Shown here one piece after another: positions 1-8,526 of a stretch of 64,000 nt of DNA (position 1 is the first letter of the stretch; every line of letters begins with the position of its first letter). The stretch covers positions 105,039 through 169,038 of the forward strand of contig NZ_QFNM01000004.1 of the NCBI RefSeq assembly GCF_003248455.1, read 5' to 3'. The notes beneath the pieces were generated by a model that saw only the letters and a list, made by a program, of their open reading frames with translations, had not been told where the DNA came from and did no database searches. This stretch comes from Brevundimonas sp. Its GTDB lineage: Bacteria; Pseudomonadota; Alphaproteobacteria; Caulobacterales; Caulobacteraceae. The translations under genes were made by a program, and so were the position numbers.

Positions 1-721
1 TCTGGTGGGTGTCGGTGGTCTCGGGCGAGAAGAAGCGGCTGAGGCGGTCGCGCATATGGCCGAAGACGAAATACAGCGACACCAGACCCGCCATGCCCAG
101 GCTGGCCAGGACCGCCATCCATTTGAACGGCACCCCGGCCATGAAGAAGACGGCCATGAAGGTGGTGGTGATCAGCAGCGTCTGGCCGATGTCCGGCTGG
201 ATCAGCAGCAGACAGACCGTCAGGGCGTAGAAGCCGAATGCAATGGTGACGCCGGGCACGCCCTGGCCCTTCTGCGCCTCGGCGAACATCCAGGCGGCGA
301 AGACGATCAGGCCGGGCTTGGCGAACTCGGACGGCTGAAGGCTGAACGGCCCCAGATTCACCCAGCGCGCGGCGCCCTTGACCGTATCGCCGATGAACGG
401 CAGGGCCGCCATGACGACGATGGCGCCGAACAGGGCCAGGACGGCGATGCGCCGCACCCCCCGCGGCGACATCAGGGAGGTCGTCAGCATGACCATCAGG
501 CCGACGCCGGCGAAGACCATCATCCGCCAGGAATAGTGGAAGGGATCGGTGATCGATTCATCGGCCAGGATGGCCGCCGGGCTGGAGGCGAAGCTGAGCG
601 ACACCCCCAGCGCCATCAGCGCCAGGGCCGCGCCCAGCAAGCCGCGATCCACGGTCCAGAACCAGCGCGCGATCAGGCTCTGGTCGTTGCGGGAGAAGGC
701 GGGGGTGTAGTGGGCGCTCAT
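1..721 (-). CDS. ftsW: FtsW, SEDS peptidoglycan glycosyltransferase of the divisome (3' end outside window)
   Basis: About 240 N-terminal residues are visible before the window edge. The reading frame starts at an ATG whose bases overlap the murD stop codon (ATGA), which indicates translational coupling. It is a polytopic membrane protein with several hydrophobic helices and the SEDS landmarks WVNLGPFSLQPSEFAK and QPDIGQT. FtsW polymerises glycan strands with its partner transpeptidase FtsI, encoded in the same cluster. Its place just after murD matches the dcw order of other proteobacteria. RodA is the paralogous alternative, but the position in dcw favours FtsW. Confidence 0.93.
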   Translation of the reverse strand, partial: MSAHYTPAFSRNDQSLIARWFWTVDRGLLGAALALMALGVSLSFASSPAAILADESITDPFHYSWRMMVFAGVGLMVMLTTSLMSPRGVRRIAVLALFGAIVVMAALPFIGDTVKGAARWVNLGPFSLQPSEFAKPGLIVFAAWMFAEAQKGQGVPGVTIAFGFYALTVCLLLIQPDIGQTLLITTTFMAVFFMAGVPFKWMAVLASLGMAGLVSLYFVFGHMRDRLSRFFSPETTDTHQ

Positions 722-2181
722 GCCACGATCTCCGGGGCGGCGGGCAGGTTCAGCACGGCCGCGCGAAACGCCTCGCCCCGCGCCTCGAAGTCTGGAAACT
801 GATCGAAACTGGCGCAGGCGGGCGACAACAGGACGATCTGCTCCCCGCCAGCGGCGGCGGCGTCGGCCGCCGCGGCGGCGACGGCGGCGTCCAGGGTCCG
901 GGAGACGACGTGGGGCGTCTCGCCCAAGGTCTCGGCGAAAGCCTCGGCCGCCTGGCCGATCAGATAGGCCTTGGCCACGCGCGGGAACAGATCGGCCAGA
1001 GCGTCTATGCCGCCGGCCTTGGGCACGCCGCCCGCGATCCAGAAGACGGAAGGGTAGGACGCCAGGGCCTGTCGCGCCGCGTCGGCGTTGGTGGCCTTGG
1101 AATCGTTGACGAAACGGACCGAGCCGACCTGGCCGACCGTCTCCATCCTATGGGCCAGACCGGGGAAGGTCAGCAGCCCCTTGACGGCGGCGGCGTGGGA
1201 GACGCCCAGCGCCCGGGCGGCGGCATAGGCGAAAGCGGCGTTCTGGGCGTTGTGACGGCCGGGCAGAGAGCGGGCGGGCGTGAGGTCGGCAAGGACCGCG
1301 CCTTGCGACCAGATCGCTCCGGGCACAGCCTCCACACCGCTCATCCCCGCGAAAGCGGGGACCCAGTCAGGACGCTGATCCCACCCATCATGTGCTGACG
1401 AAAGCACTGGGTTCCCGCTTTCGCGGGGATGAGCGGAGGAAGAAATGACGATCACACGTTGGGACAGTTGGGTTGCGATCCGCCTGCCCCAGTCCTCGTC
1501 CACACCGATCAGCGCCACCGCATCGGCCCCCTGGGCCGCGAAGATGCGCGCCTTGGCCGCCACATAACCTTCCATGCCGCCATGACGGTCCAGATGGTCG
1601 GGGCTGACGTTGGTCAAGATCGCCACGTCGGGGGCGAAGGTCGTGGTCAGGTCCAGTTGGTAGCTCGAGACCTCGATCACATAGACGGCCTCCGGCGTCG
1701 GCTCGGGCAGGGCCAGGACGCCGATGCCGATATTGCCGCCGACGTGGACCGTCCAGCCGGCGGACCTCAACACCCAGCCGATCAAGGCGGTGGTGGTGGA
1801 CTTGCCGTTGGTGCCGGTGACGGCGACCACCTTCGGACGCCGCCCTTCCGGCAGGGCGGCCAGGGCGCGGGCGAACAGTTCGATGTCGCCGATCACGGGC
1901 ACGCCGGCCCCTCTCGCGCGGTCGACGGTCCAGTGCGGTTTGGGGTGGGTCAGGGGCGCGCCAGGCGACAGCACCAGGGCGGCGAAACCGGACCAGTCGG
2001 CGGCGGTCAGGTCCTGGACCTGAAACCCTTCCGCCTCGGCCTGCATCCGACCCGAGGCCCCGTCGTCCCACAGGATCGGGATGGCGCCGCCGGCCTGGAG
2101 CGCGCGCGCGGCCGTGATCCCCGACCGTCCCAGGCCAAAGACCGCGACCCGCCTGCCCTCGAAACCGGGAACGGGGATCAT
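718..2181 (-). CDS. murD: UDP-N-acetylmuramoylalanine--D-glutamate ligase MurD, with repeat-derived internal insertion
   Basis: Cytoplasmic ligase that adds D-glutamate to UDP-MurNAc-L-Ala. An N-terminal VFGLGRSG loop, the ATP-binding VTGTNGKSTTT motif and NVSPDHLDRHG are visible. The protein is 487 residues, about 35 longer than usual. The excess is explained by a palindromic repeat at 1338-1435 that is read through in frame and gives roughly residues 249-281, including HPRESGNPVLSS. Reading frame is kept on both sides, so the enzyme is probably functional with a surface loop. It follows mraY after a 133-bp gap that holds another repeat, and it overlaps ftsW by 4 bp. Confidence 0.95.
   Translation of the reverse strand: MIPVPGFEGRRVAVFGLGRSGITAARALQAGGAIPILWDDGASGRMQAEAEGFQVQDLTAADWSGFAALVLSPGAPLTHPKPHWTVDRARGAGVPVIGDIELFARALAALPEGRRPKVVAVTGTNGKSTTTALIGWVLRSAGWTVHVGGNIGIGVLALPEPTPEAVYVIEVSSYQLDLTTTFAPDVAILTNVSPDHLDRHGGMEGYVAAKARIFAAQGADAVALIGVDEDWGRRIATQLSQRVIVISSSAHPRESGNPVLSSAHDGWDQRPDWVPAFAGMSGVEAVPGAIWSQGAVLADLTPARSLPGRHNAQNAAFAYAAARALGVSHAAAVKGLLTFPGLAHRMETVGQVGSVRFVNDSKATNADAARQALASYPSVFWIAGGVPKAGGIDALADLFPRVAKAYLIGQAAEAFAETLGETPHVVSRTLDAAVAAAAADAAAAGGEQIVLLSPACASFDQFPDFEARGEAFRAAVLNLPAAPEIVA
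1338..1435. repeat. Palindromic repeat element (HPRESG type) inside murD
   Basis: Two 30-base arms, 1338-1367 and 1406-1435, are inverted complements with one mismatch and enclose a spacer of about 38 bases. A second copy with nearly identical arms and the shared inner string acgaaagcactggg lies at 40941-41067. In murD the element is translated in frame. Confidence 0.9.
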
Positions 2182-2192
2182 GCCATGACTCC

Positions 2193-2298
2193 GTCATCCT
2201 CGGCCCTGTGCCGAGGATCCAGAAACTCAGTCGTCAGACGCCCTGCCCCGATGCCCGACACCGGGAGCCGGGATCCTCGCCACAAGGGCGAGGATGAC
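2193..2298. repeat. Second-family palindromic repeat between mraY and murD
   Basis: Imperfect inverted arms at 2193-2220 (gtcatcctcggccctgtgcc...) and 2271-2298 (...agggcgaggatgac) flank a 50-base centre. Each arm is itself a small hairpin around cctcg/cgagg. It fills almost the whole mraY-murD gap. A related half copy lies at 32949-32978. Confidence 0.8.
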
Positions 2299-2314
2299 GA
2301 ATGAGAGAGCGTGC

Positions 2315-3424
2315 TCACCGCAGCTTCAACGTCGACAAGCCGATCAGGGCCAGCGCGCCGGCGATGATCCAGAAGCGGATGACCACGGTCGATTCCGGCC
2401 AGCCCATCTTTTCGAAATGGTGGTGGATCGGCGCCATCAGGAAGATGCGCTTCTTGGTCAGCTTGTAATAGCCGACCTGGATCATCACGGAGGCGGCCTC
2501 CATCACGAACAGGCCGCCGACGATGCCCAGCACCAGTTCGTGCTTGGTCATGACGGCGATGGCGCCCAGAGCCCCGCCCAGAGCCAAGGAACCGGTGTCG
2601 CCCATGAAGATCTTGGCCGGGGGAGCGTTGTACCACAGGAAGCCTGCGCCCCCGCCGATCATGGCGGCGCAGAAGATGGCCAGTTCGCCCGCGCCGGGGA
2701 CGTGGTGGATTTGCAGATACTGGGCGAAGACGAAGTTGCCGGCGAGATAGGAAATCACCCCGAAGGCGCCCGCCGCCATCATCACCGGCACCGTGGCCAG
2801 GCCGTCCAGCCCGTCGGTCAGGTTCACCGCATTGGAGAAGCCGACGATGGTGAAGGCGGCGAAGGCCACATAGAACCAGCCGATGTTCAGCAGCACGGCC
2901 TTGAAAAAGGGAAAGGCGATCGAGGTCTCCAGCCCCGGCGAGGTCGGCGACACCGTCATCCACAGCACGGTCAGGACGCCCGCGATCACGGCGACGACCG
3001 TCTGGGCCAGCAGCTTCTGCTTGGACGTCAGACCGGCCGAGGTCTGTTTCGTCACCTTGGCGTAGTCGTCGATGAAGCCCAGCACGCCGAAGGCCGCCGT
3101 CACGCCGGAGACGATCCAGATATAGGGATTGGTCAGGTCTCCCCATAGCAGGACGGCCACGCCGATGCCGGCCAGGATCATCAGACCGCCCATGGTCGGG
3201 GTGCCGACCTTGGACAGGTGGGACACCGGGCCGTCGTCGCGGATCGGCTGGCCCCGGCCCTGTTTGGCTCTGATCCAGTTGATGAAGCGGCTGCCCATGG
3301 CCACGGCGACGATCATGGCGGTGGCCAGGGCCAGGGCCATCCGCACCGTCTGATACTGGACCAGGTTCAGCAGCGGATACTGGTGCGCGATGTCGGCGTA
3401 ATAGAGGTACAGAAGATAGAACAT
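2315..3424 (-). CDS. mraY: Phospho-N-acetylmuramoyl-pentapeptide transferase MraY
   Basis: Integral membrane enzyme that transfers phospho-MurNAc-pentapeptide to undecaprenyl phosphate, giving lipid I. The 369-residue length is typical. Family signatures are present: GFIDDYAKV with the Asp pair, NAVNLTDGLDGLA, GDTGSLALGG and MAPIHHHFEKMGWPE. About ten hydrophobic helices can be read. It starts 9 bp after murF and is followed by a repeat-filled gap before murD, which is otherwise unusual in this tight operon. Confidence 0.97.
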   Translation of the reverse strand: MFYLLYLYYADIAHQYPLLNLVQYQTVRMALALATAMIVAVAMGSRFINWIRAKQGRGQPIRDDGPVSHLSKVGTPTMGGLMILAGIGVAVLLWGDLTNPYIWIVSGVTAAFGVLGFIDDYAKVTKQTSAGLTSKQKLLAQTVVAVIAGVLTVLWMTVSPTSPGLETSIAFPFFKAVLLNIGWFYVAFAAFTIVGFSNAVNLTDGLDGLATVPVMMAAGAFGVISYLAGNFVFAQYLQIHHVPGAGELAIFCAAMIGGGAGFLWYNAPPAKIFMGDTGSLALGGALGAIAVMTKHELVLGIVGGLFVMEAASVMIQVGYYKLTKKRIFLMAPIHHHFEKMGWPESTVVIRFWIIAGALALIGLSTLKLR

Positions 3425-3433
3425 GGGTGTCCC

Positions 3434-4852
3434 CTATCGCGTCGCGGGCGCCGTGTCGCGGCCTTGCAAATCCGCCAGCGCCTGGGCGACCAGCGAGGCC
3501 TTGGAGCCGTTGGAGCCCTTGACCATGACGACATCGCCGGGCGCGACCAACAGATCGGCCTCTGCGGCCAGTTCGGCGGCGGTCTGGCGCCACAGGCCGC
3601 GACGCGACGCCGGCAGGGCGTCGTAGAGCCAGCGCATCTGCGGCCCGGCGGCGTGAACCAGATCGAGGCCCGCGGCGTCGATGGGACCGGCCAGACCTTC
3701 GTGCAGGCTGCGGCTCTGGTCGCCCAGTTCCAGCATGTCGGTCAGGACCACGACGCGACGGCCGGTCGCGGGACGGGCGCTCAGGCTCTTGAACCCCGCC
3801 GCCATCGACAGCGGATTGGCGTTGTAGCTTTCGTCGATCAGGGTGAAGGCGCCGTCGGCCAGGGCGACCTGGCGCGTCTGCCCCCGCCCGGCGAGGGGCT
3901 GGAACTCGACCAGGGCCTGAAGACCCATTTCAAGCGGCACATCCAGCGCATCCAGCATGGCCAGGACGCACAGGCTGTTCAGGCCCCAGTGGGCGCCCGA
4001 TTGAGCCAGACGGTATTGCAGCGGCTTGCCGAACAGTTCGGCGGTGACGGTCGCCCCTTCGGCATCGGGACGGAAGTCGACCAATCGCGCGTCATGACCG
4101 GCCAGGGTTCCAAAGACGACGAGGCGCGCGTTCGCCGCCCGGGCGGCCTCGGCCAGCACGCCGGCGAAGGCGACATCGCCATTGGCCACGGCGGTTCCGC
4201 CGGGAGCCAGTCCCTGGAAAATGGCCGCCTTCTCGCGCGCCACGCCGGCCTCGCCGTCGGCGAAGGCCTCGATATGCACGGGGCCGACCGTGGTGACGCA
4301 GGCCGCGTGGGGGGCGACGAAGCGCGACAGGGGCGCGATCTCGCCCGGCGCATTCATGCCGATCTCGAACACGGCGCGCTGGGTCTCGACCGGCATCCGC
4401 GCCAGGGTCAGGGGCACGCCGATGTGGTTGTTGTAGCTCTTGATCGAGCCGTGCGCGGGACCGGCCAGGTCGAGCCCGGCCTTGACGGCCTGGGTGACGC
4501 TGGTCTTGCCGACGCTGCCGGTGACGGCGCCGCGCTTCACATGGGGTGCGCGCTCGCGGGCGGCGACGCCCAGGGCTTCGAGGCCGTGCAGGGTGTCGGG
4601 CACGACGACGCAGGGACCGCCCTCGATCGGGTGTTCGACCAGGGCGGCGGCGGCCCCGGCGGCGAAGGCGGCGGCCGCGAACGCATGCCCGTCGCGCGCG
4701 CCCTTCAGCGCCAGAAACAGGTCGCCGGGCGCGATCTCGCGGCTGTCGTAGGTGACGCCGGCGATCGGGCGGTCGTCGCCGTGCAGCACGCCGTTCGTGG
4801 CGGCGGCGACTTCGGCGGCCGTCCAGAGCGGGCGGGCGGAGGATTCAGGCAT
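3434..4852 (-). CDS. murF: UDP-N-acetylmuramoyl-tripeptide--D-alanyl-D-alanine ligase MurF
   Basis: Cytoplasmic Mur ligase that adds D-Ala-D-Ala to the UDP-MurNAc tripeptide. It has 472 residues, the N-terminal substrate domain with VTYDSREIAPGDLFLALKG, the ATP loop GSVGKTS at residues 112-118, a YNANPLSM motif in the central domain and the MVKGSNGSKA C-terminal motif typical of MurF. The start overlaps the murE stop region by 8 bp. It belongs to the compact murE-murF-mraY unit. Confidence 0.96.
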   Translation of the reverse strand: MPESSARPLWTAAEVAAATNGVLHGDDRPIAGVTYDSREIAPGDLFLALKGARDGHAFAAAAFAAGAAAALVEHPIEGGPCVVVPDTLHGLEALGVAARERAPHVKRGAVTGSVGKTSVTQAVKAGLDLAGPAHGSIKSYNNHIGVPLTLARMPVETQRAVFEIGMNAPGEIAPLSRFVAPHAACVTTVGPVHIEAFADGEAGVAREKAAIFQGLAPGGTAVANGDVAFAGVLAEAARAANARLVVFGTLAGHDARLVDFRPDAEGATVTAELFGKPLQYRLAQSGAHWGLNSLCVLAMLDALDVPLEMGLQALVEFQPLAGRGQTRQVALADGAFTLIDESYNANPLSMAAGFKSLSARPATGRRVVVLTDMLELGDQSRSLHEGLAGPIDAAGLDLVHAAGPQMRWLYDALPASRRGLWRQTAAELAAEADLLVAPGDVVMVKGSNGSKASLVAQALADLQGRDTAPATR

Positions 4853-6302
4853 TCAGCGACAGGGCCTCGGACGCGACGGCGACGTCGTCGAAGGGGTGGG
4901 TCACGCCCGCGACGATCTGACCCTGTTCATGCCCTTTTCCGGCGATGACCACCACATCTCCGTCGCGCATCATTTCCACCGCCGTCTCGATGGCCGCGCG
5001 GCGGTCGCCGATCTCCATCGCCTCCGGGCAGCCGGCGCGGACCTCGGCGCGGATGGCGGCGGGGTCTTCCGAGCGGGGATTGTCGTCGGTGACGATGGCG
5101 ACATCGGCCAACCGTCCGGCGACGGCGCCCATCAGGGGGCGTTTGCCGCGATCCCGGTCGCCGCCGGCGCCGAAGACCACGATCAGCCGCCCGGTCGCAT
5201 GCGGGCGCAGGGCGTTCAGCACCGTCTCCAGCCCGTCGGGCGTATGGGCGTAGTCGACATAGACCTCGCCACGCCCGCTCTCCGCGCCGATGCGTTGCAA
5301 CCGCCCCTGGGCGCCGGTCAGGCCTTCCAGCGCGCCGATCACGGCGTCGGCCGCATCGCCCGCCGCGATGCACAGGCCCGCCGCCACCAGGGCGTTCGAG
5401 GCCTGGAAGGCGCCGGCCAGAGGCAGCAGGATGTCTCGGACTTGGCCGCGCACGTCCAGGGTCAGGCGCTGGCCTTCCGGCGTCGCGCGACGGCCGATCA
5501 GCGCCAGGTCGCGGCCCCGCTCGCCCACGCCCATGACGCCCAGCCCGGCCATGATCGAGGCGGCGGCGAAGGCCGAATAGGCGTCCGAATCGGCGTTCAG
5601 CACAGCGGTGCGGCCCCGCGGCAGCAGGGTCTCGAACAGGCGCATCTTGGCGGCGCGATAGTCCTGCATCGTGCCGTGATAATCGAGGTGATCCTGGGTC
5701 AGGTTGGTGAAGGCGGCGGCCTTCAGCGCCACCCCGTCCAGCCGGCGCTGGTCGATGCCGTGCGACGAGGCCTCAAGCGCGACATGGGTCACGTCCTTTC
5801 TGGCCAGTTCCGCCATCAGGCGCGCGGCCTCGGCGGCGTCGGGGCTGGTCAGGCCGGGGCCGGTCAGGGCGTAGGTCTTGCCGCCCTTCTGGCCGACGAC
5901 GCCCAGGGTGCCCATGCTGGCCGACTTGTGACCCACCCCGGCCCAGATCTGGCGGCAGAAGGCGGCGACCGAGGTCTTGCCGTTGGTGCCGGTGACGGCG
6001 ACGCAGGTCTTGGGCTGGGCGCCGTAAAAGCCCCGCGCGGCGATGGCGTAGGCCCGGCGCACGTCGCCCGACGTGACCAGGACCGGCGCCGCCTCATCGG
6101 GCGTGTCGGACGGGGCCAGCACGGCGGCCGCGCCCTGGGCCAGGGCCTGGGGGATGAAGGCGCGGCCGTCGGCGGCCGTGCCGGGCAGGGCCACGAACAG
6201 GGCGCCGGGCGCGACCTTGCGGCTGTCGGCGGTGACGCCGGTGATGACCGGATCGGCGGCCACGTCGCGGCGCAGCAGATCGGACAGGCGCAGCGCGCTC
6301 AC
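4845..6302 (-). CDS. murE: UDP-N-acetylmuramoyl-L-alanyl-D-glutamate--2,6-diaminopimelate ligase MurE
   Basis: The start is a GTG at 6302 that overlaps the ftsI stop (GTGA). The much longer open frame upstream is antisense or frame noise within ftsI. The 485-residue product carries the ATP loop TGTNGKT at residues 104-110, DYAHTPDGLE, and the DNPRSED motif that marks meso-diaminopimelate, not lysine, specificity. It adds the third residue of the stem peptide in the cytoplasm. The last codons overlap murF. Confidence 0.95.
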   Translation of the reverse strand: MSALRLSDLLRRDVAADPVITGVTADSRKVAPGALFVALPGTAADGRAFIPQALAQGAAAVLAPSDTPDEAAPVLVTSGDVRRAYAIAARGFYGAQPKTCVAVTGTNGKTSVAAFCRQIWAGVGHKSASMGTLGVVGQKGGKTYALTGPGLTSPDAAEAARLMAELARKDVTHVALEASSHGIDQRRLDGVALKAAAFTNLTQDHLDYHGTMQDYRAAKMRLFETLLPRGRTAVLNADSDAYSAFAAASIMAGLGVMGVGERGRDLALIGRRATPEGQRLTLDVRGQVRDILLPLAGAFQASNALVAAGLCIAAGDAADAVIGALEGLTGAQGRLQRIGAESGRGEVYVDYAHTPDGLETVLNALRPHATGRLIVVFGAGGDRDRGKRPLMGAVAGRLADVAIVTDDNPRSEDPAAIRAEVRAGCPEAMEIGDRRAAIETAVEMMRDGDVVVIAGKGHEQGQIVAGVTHPFDDVAVASEALSLNA

Positions 6303-8083
6303 AGCCCGTCCCCCGCGACATCCTGATATTCCGGGACCTTTTCGCCCAGGGCCGTGCGCCAACGGTCCTCGCGGCGCTCGACGCCCAGGAAGCCGGCGAT
6401 GCGGTCGGCGACGTTCCTGACGGCGGGCGCGGCGACATAGGCGCCGGTCTTGGGATAGGTCCCCGGCTCGTCCATGACGATCAGTATGGCGTAACGCTTG
6501 CCGTTCAGCGGGCCGTCGACGGGGAAGACCGCCGCGAAGGAACCCAGGGCGTGGCTGGGGTCGTAGCGGCCGCCGACCAGCTTGTTGGCCGATCCGGTCT
6601 TGCCGCCCACGCGCAGGCCCGGCGCATCGGCGAAACCGCCCGAGCCCTTGACCACGTTGCGGCGCAGCAGGTCCAGTATGGTGCGGGAGGTTTCCTCGGT
6701 GACGACCTGCTGGGGCTGGACGCCGCGCGCGCCGCCCTTGCGCAGGCTCAAGGGGATCATCCGCCCGCCGTTGGTCAGGGCGCCCATGGCCTGGATCATC
6801 TGGGCCGGGGTGATCATGATGCCGTAGCCGAACGACAGCGAAGCCAAGGTCGAGTTGTCCCAGCGGCGCGGCGCGACGGGCTTGGCCGATTCCTTCAGCT
6901 CGATCCGCGCGGCGTCCAGCAGGCCCAGCCGCTGGAAATAGCTGCGCATCACGTCCGGCCCCATCTGCACCGCAAGTTGCGACGTGCCGATGTTGGAGGA
7001 GTGCAGATAGACCTCCTCCAGGGTCATGACCCGGTTCTGAGCGTGGAAGTCCTTGATCTTGCGGTCGCCGATCTGGAAGGCCTGGGAGGCGTCGAACAGG
7101 GTGTTCATGTCGGCCCGGCCGGTGTCCAGGCCGGCGGCGACGGTGAAGGTCTTGAACACCGACCCCATTTCGTAGTGGCCCGAGACGGCGCGGTTCAGGG
7201 TCGCGCCGTCGGGCGCGGCGCCGCGATCGGCCGAGTTGAAGGTCGGCCATGACGCCATGCCCAGCACCTCGCCGGTCTGGACGTCGGTGACGATGCCTAC
7301 GGCGCCCTTGGCCTGGTTCTTGATCGCGGCGGCGGCCAGTTCGTTCTCCAGCACGCCTTGGACGCGCAGGTCGATGGACAGGGGAAAGGCCTCGCCTCGC
7401 TGGCCCGCCGCGCGGATTTCGTCGTTGAAGGCCAGTTCGGCGCCCGACACCCCCTGCCCGCCCGTGTCGGCGTCGCCGATCAAGTGCACGGCCGAGGTTC
7501 CCAGCGGATAGGCGCGGCGGTCCTCCGGTTCGAACGTCACCCCGCCCAGCGCCAGGTCATGGACGGCGGCCTTCTCCTGCGGCGTCAGGCCGGTCAGGGC
7601 GATCAGGCGGCGGTCGCCGGCCAGCACCCGCTTCAGACGGTCGCCGGAGATACGCGGCAGGGCGCGGCGAATCTGGCGATAGGCCAGGTCGCGATCCCAC
7701 ACCTCGGCCGGATCTATGTAGAGGCCGTAGTGGACGATGTTGGTGGCCAGCAGTTCGCCGTTGCGGTCCGTCAGGTCGCCGCGCACCAGGGCGTCGGGGT
7801 TGAGGCCGGCGCCGCGCCCGCCCGCCGGAGCCAGCAGGGCCTTGTAGGAGGCGCCCAGCGCCAGCCCGGCGAAGACGCAGGAAAAGACGATCAGGATCAG
7901 GAAGATGCGGACGCGCGTGTCCTCTTCCGGCCGGGCGTCGGCGCGGGCGCGTTCGAACCCGTGCTCCAGCCGCCAGACCAGTTCCGACAGCCAGCGCCAG
8001 AACGGCGACAGCCGCCCCTGCAGCCGTTCCTGGAAGTCGGCGCCCGGCGCGGGGCGATGATAGCGATGATCCTGGACGCTCAT
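6299..8083 (-). CDS. ftsI: FtsI (PBP3), septal peptidoglycan transpeptidase
   Basis: Class B penicillin-binding protein of 594 residues. It has a cytoplasmic N-terminus, one membrane anchor at about residues 59-78, a dimerisation domain, then the transpeptidase domain. The active-site motifs are all present: S308-x-x-K311 (GSVFKTF), S362-S363-N364 (SSNIGT) and K495-T496-G497 (GGKTGSANK). It acts with FtsW at the septum. It overlaps ftsL by 4 bp upstream and murE by 4 bp downstream. Confidence 0.96.
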   Translation of the reverse strand: MSVQDHRYHRPAPGADFQERLQGRLSPFWRWLSELVWRLEHGFERARADARPEEDTRVRIFLILIVFSCVFAGLALGASYKALLAPAGGRGAGLNPDALVRGDLTDRNGELLATNIVHYGLYIDPAEVWDRDLAYRQIRRALPRISGDRLKRVLAGDRRLIALTGLTPQEKAAVHDLALGGVTFEPEDRRAYPLGTSAVHLIGDADTGGQGVSGAELAFNDEIRAAGQRGEAFPLSIDLRVQGVLENELAAAAIKNQAKGAVGIVTDVQTGEVLGMASWPTFNSADRGAAPDGATLNRAVSGHYEMGSVFKTFTVAAGLDTGRADMNTLFDASQAFQIGDRKIKDFHAQNRVMTLEEVYLHSSNIGTSQLAVQMGPDVMRSYFQRLGLLDAARIELKESAKPVAPRRWDNSTLASLSFGYGIMITPAQMIQAMGALTNGGRMIPLSLRKGGARGVQPQQVVTEETSRTILDLLRRNVVKGSGGFADAPGLRVGGKTGSANKLVGGRYDPSHALGSFAAVFPVDGPLNGKRYAILIVMDEPGTYPKTGAYVAAPAVRNVADRIAGFLGVERREDRWRTALGEKVPEYQDVAGDGL

Positions 8084-8526
8084 TGCGGCGTCTCATGAGC
8101 GGGCGCGGGCGCGGCGTCGTCGGAAATGGCGGAAGCGGCGGGCGGCGCAGCGGGCGCGGCGGCCGGTTTGGCGTCGGCGGCCGGTTTCAGGGCGGTCAGT
8201 TGATCCTCCCCCGCCTGGCGATGGACGTCGACCGGCGCCATGCCGATCTGGCGCGACAGGGCCTCCAGACGCGCGGGCTGCTCCAGCCGGGCGACTTCGG
8301 CGCGCAGCAGGCGCACCCGCTGGCCGTTCTCGCGGATGTCCTGTTCCAGCTGGGCGATGCGGCTGCTTTCGCGCGCGGCGGCCGCCTTGGCCGCATAGAC
8401 GGACACGATCATGATCGCGACCAGGGCCACGCCGATGATCTCGACCCAGCGCACGCCGCGCACCTTCCAGTCGAACAGACGCTGAAGGACCGAGCGGGAA
8501 TAGGTGAAGAAGGGCGCCGTGGTCAT
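8080..8526 (-). CDS. ftsL: Cell division protein FtsL
   Basis: 148-residue bitopic protein. It has a short basic cytoplasmic segment, one transmembrane helix at about residues 28-50 (EIIGVALVAIMIVSVYA), then a coiled-coil stretch rich in E, R and L, and a low-complexity Ala/Pro tail. FtsL joins FtsB and FtsQ in the division complex. Sequence conservation in the family is weak, so the call rests on topology and on its place between rsmH and ftsI, with 4-bp overlaps on both sides. Confidence 0.88.
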   Translation of the reverse strand: MTTAPFFTYSRSVLQRLFDWKVRGVRWVEIIGVALVAIMIVSVYAAKAAAARESSRIAQLEQDIRENGQRVRLLRAEVARLEQPARLEALSRQIGMAPVDVHRQAGEDQLTALKPAADAKPAAAPAAPPAASAISDDAAPAPAHETPQ

